6,300 nucleotides of DNA from UBA1737 sp964474685 (lineage in GTDB: Bacteria > Bacillota_I > Bacilli_A > ML615J-28 > CAG-313), in contig CAYYTE010000059.1 of NCBI GenBank assembly GCA_964474685.1, forward strand, positions 1 to 6,300. The letters run 5' to 3'. This document shows positions 6,244-6,300 of the stretch, one piece after another; position 1 is the stretch's first letter; the number at the start of each line of letters is the position of its first letter. The notes under the pieces are model-generated. The model searched no databases. It saw nothing but the letters and a program-made list of their open reading frames with translations, and was not told where the DNA came from. The position numbers and the translations under genes were made by a program.

Positions 6244-6276
6244 AAAAGGAGTTTGTTCGATACAAATTCCTTTTTT
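6244..6276 (+). terminator. Intrinsic terminator ending the membrane protein-leuS-orphan unit
   Basis: A stem of 13 pairs with one G-U (6244-6256 with 6262-6274) closes a TCGAT loop. The 3' arm runs into a T tract through 6276, so some stem pairs and the tract overlap. The remaining 24 bases of the window show nothing else. Confidence 0.88.
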
Positions 6277-6300
6277 ATTTTGTTTTTAAAATTTAATCTG

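Noticed and set aside
1..6300. CRISPR array, insertion sequence, tRNA or rRNA gene
   Set aside because: No regularly spaced repeats, transposase-like sequence, terminal inverted repeats or cloverleaf/CCA patterns were seen by eye.

Overview
The window looks like a piece of chromosome from a low-GC Gram-positive bacterium (Bacillota). The reasons are AT-rich sequence, strong AAGGAG-type Shine-Dalgarno sites, extended -10 promoters, the infC-rpmI-rplT order behind an L20-type attenuator, and Bacillus-like IF3, L35, L20 and LeuRS proteins. An Erysipelotrichia or Mollicutes-adjacent lineage is my guess from protein flavour and stop-codon use (TAG x5, TAA x2, TGA x0); this is inference. All supported genes are on the + strand, in three transcription units separated by clear intrinsic terminators.

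Unit 1 (about 91-1503) is the translation operon infC-rpmI-rplT. A promoter at 91-119 is followed by a roughly 200-nt leader that folds into several hairpins and ends in an intrinsic terminator (246-272) ahead of infC. A distal segment (155-165) can pair with the terminator's 5' arm (242-252), giving an antiterminator/terminator switch. This fits the known L20 autoregulatory leader, in which the last gene product of the operon shuts off its own transcription. infC starts at an AUU codon (325) behind a strong SD, not at the ATG at 229, which lies inside the leader. A perfect 8-bp stem terminator ends the unit.

Unit 2 (about 1549-2428) is a single short-chain dehydrogenase/reductase gene with its own extended -10 promoter, an apparently very short 5' UTR and a 14-bp perfect-stem terminator.

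Unit 3 (about 2452-6276) starts at an extended -10 promoter with repeat elements resembling an operator. It encodes a DUF1189-like membrane protein, leucyl-tRNA synthetase (leuS, 11 nt downstream) and a small acidic protein of unknown function that starts 1 nt after the leuS stop, then a terminator. No T-box leader precedes leuS.

Most of this is ordinary housekeeping DNA. I do not see an evident new defence, mobile or RNA-guided system. The points most worth a second look are the leader switch, the AUU start, the operator-like repeats before the membrane protein-leuS unit and the SD-less orphan gene after leuS.
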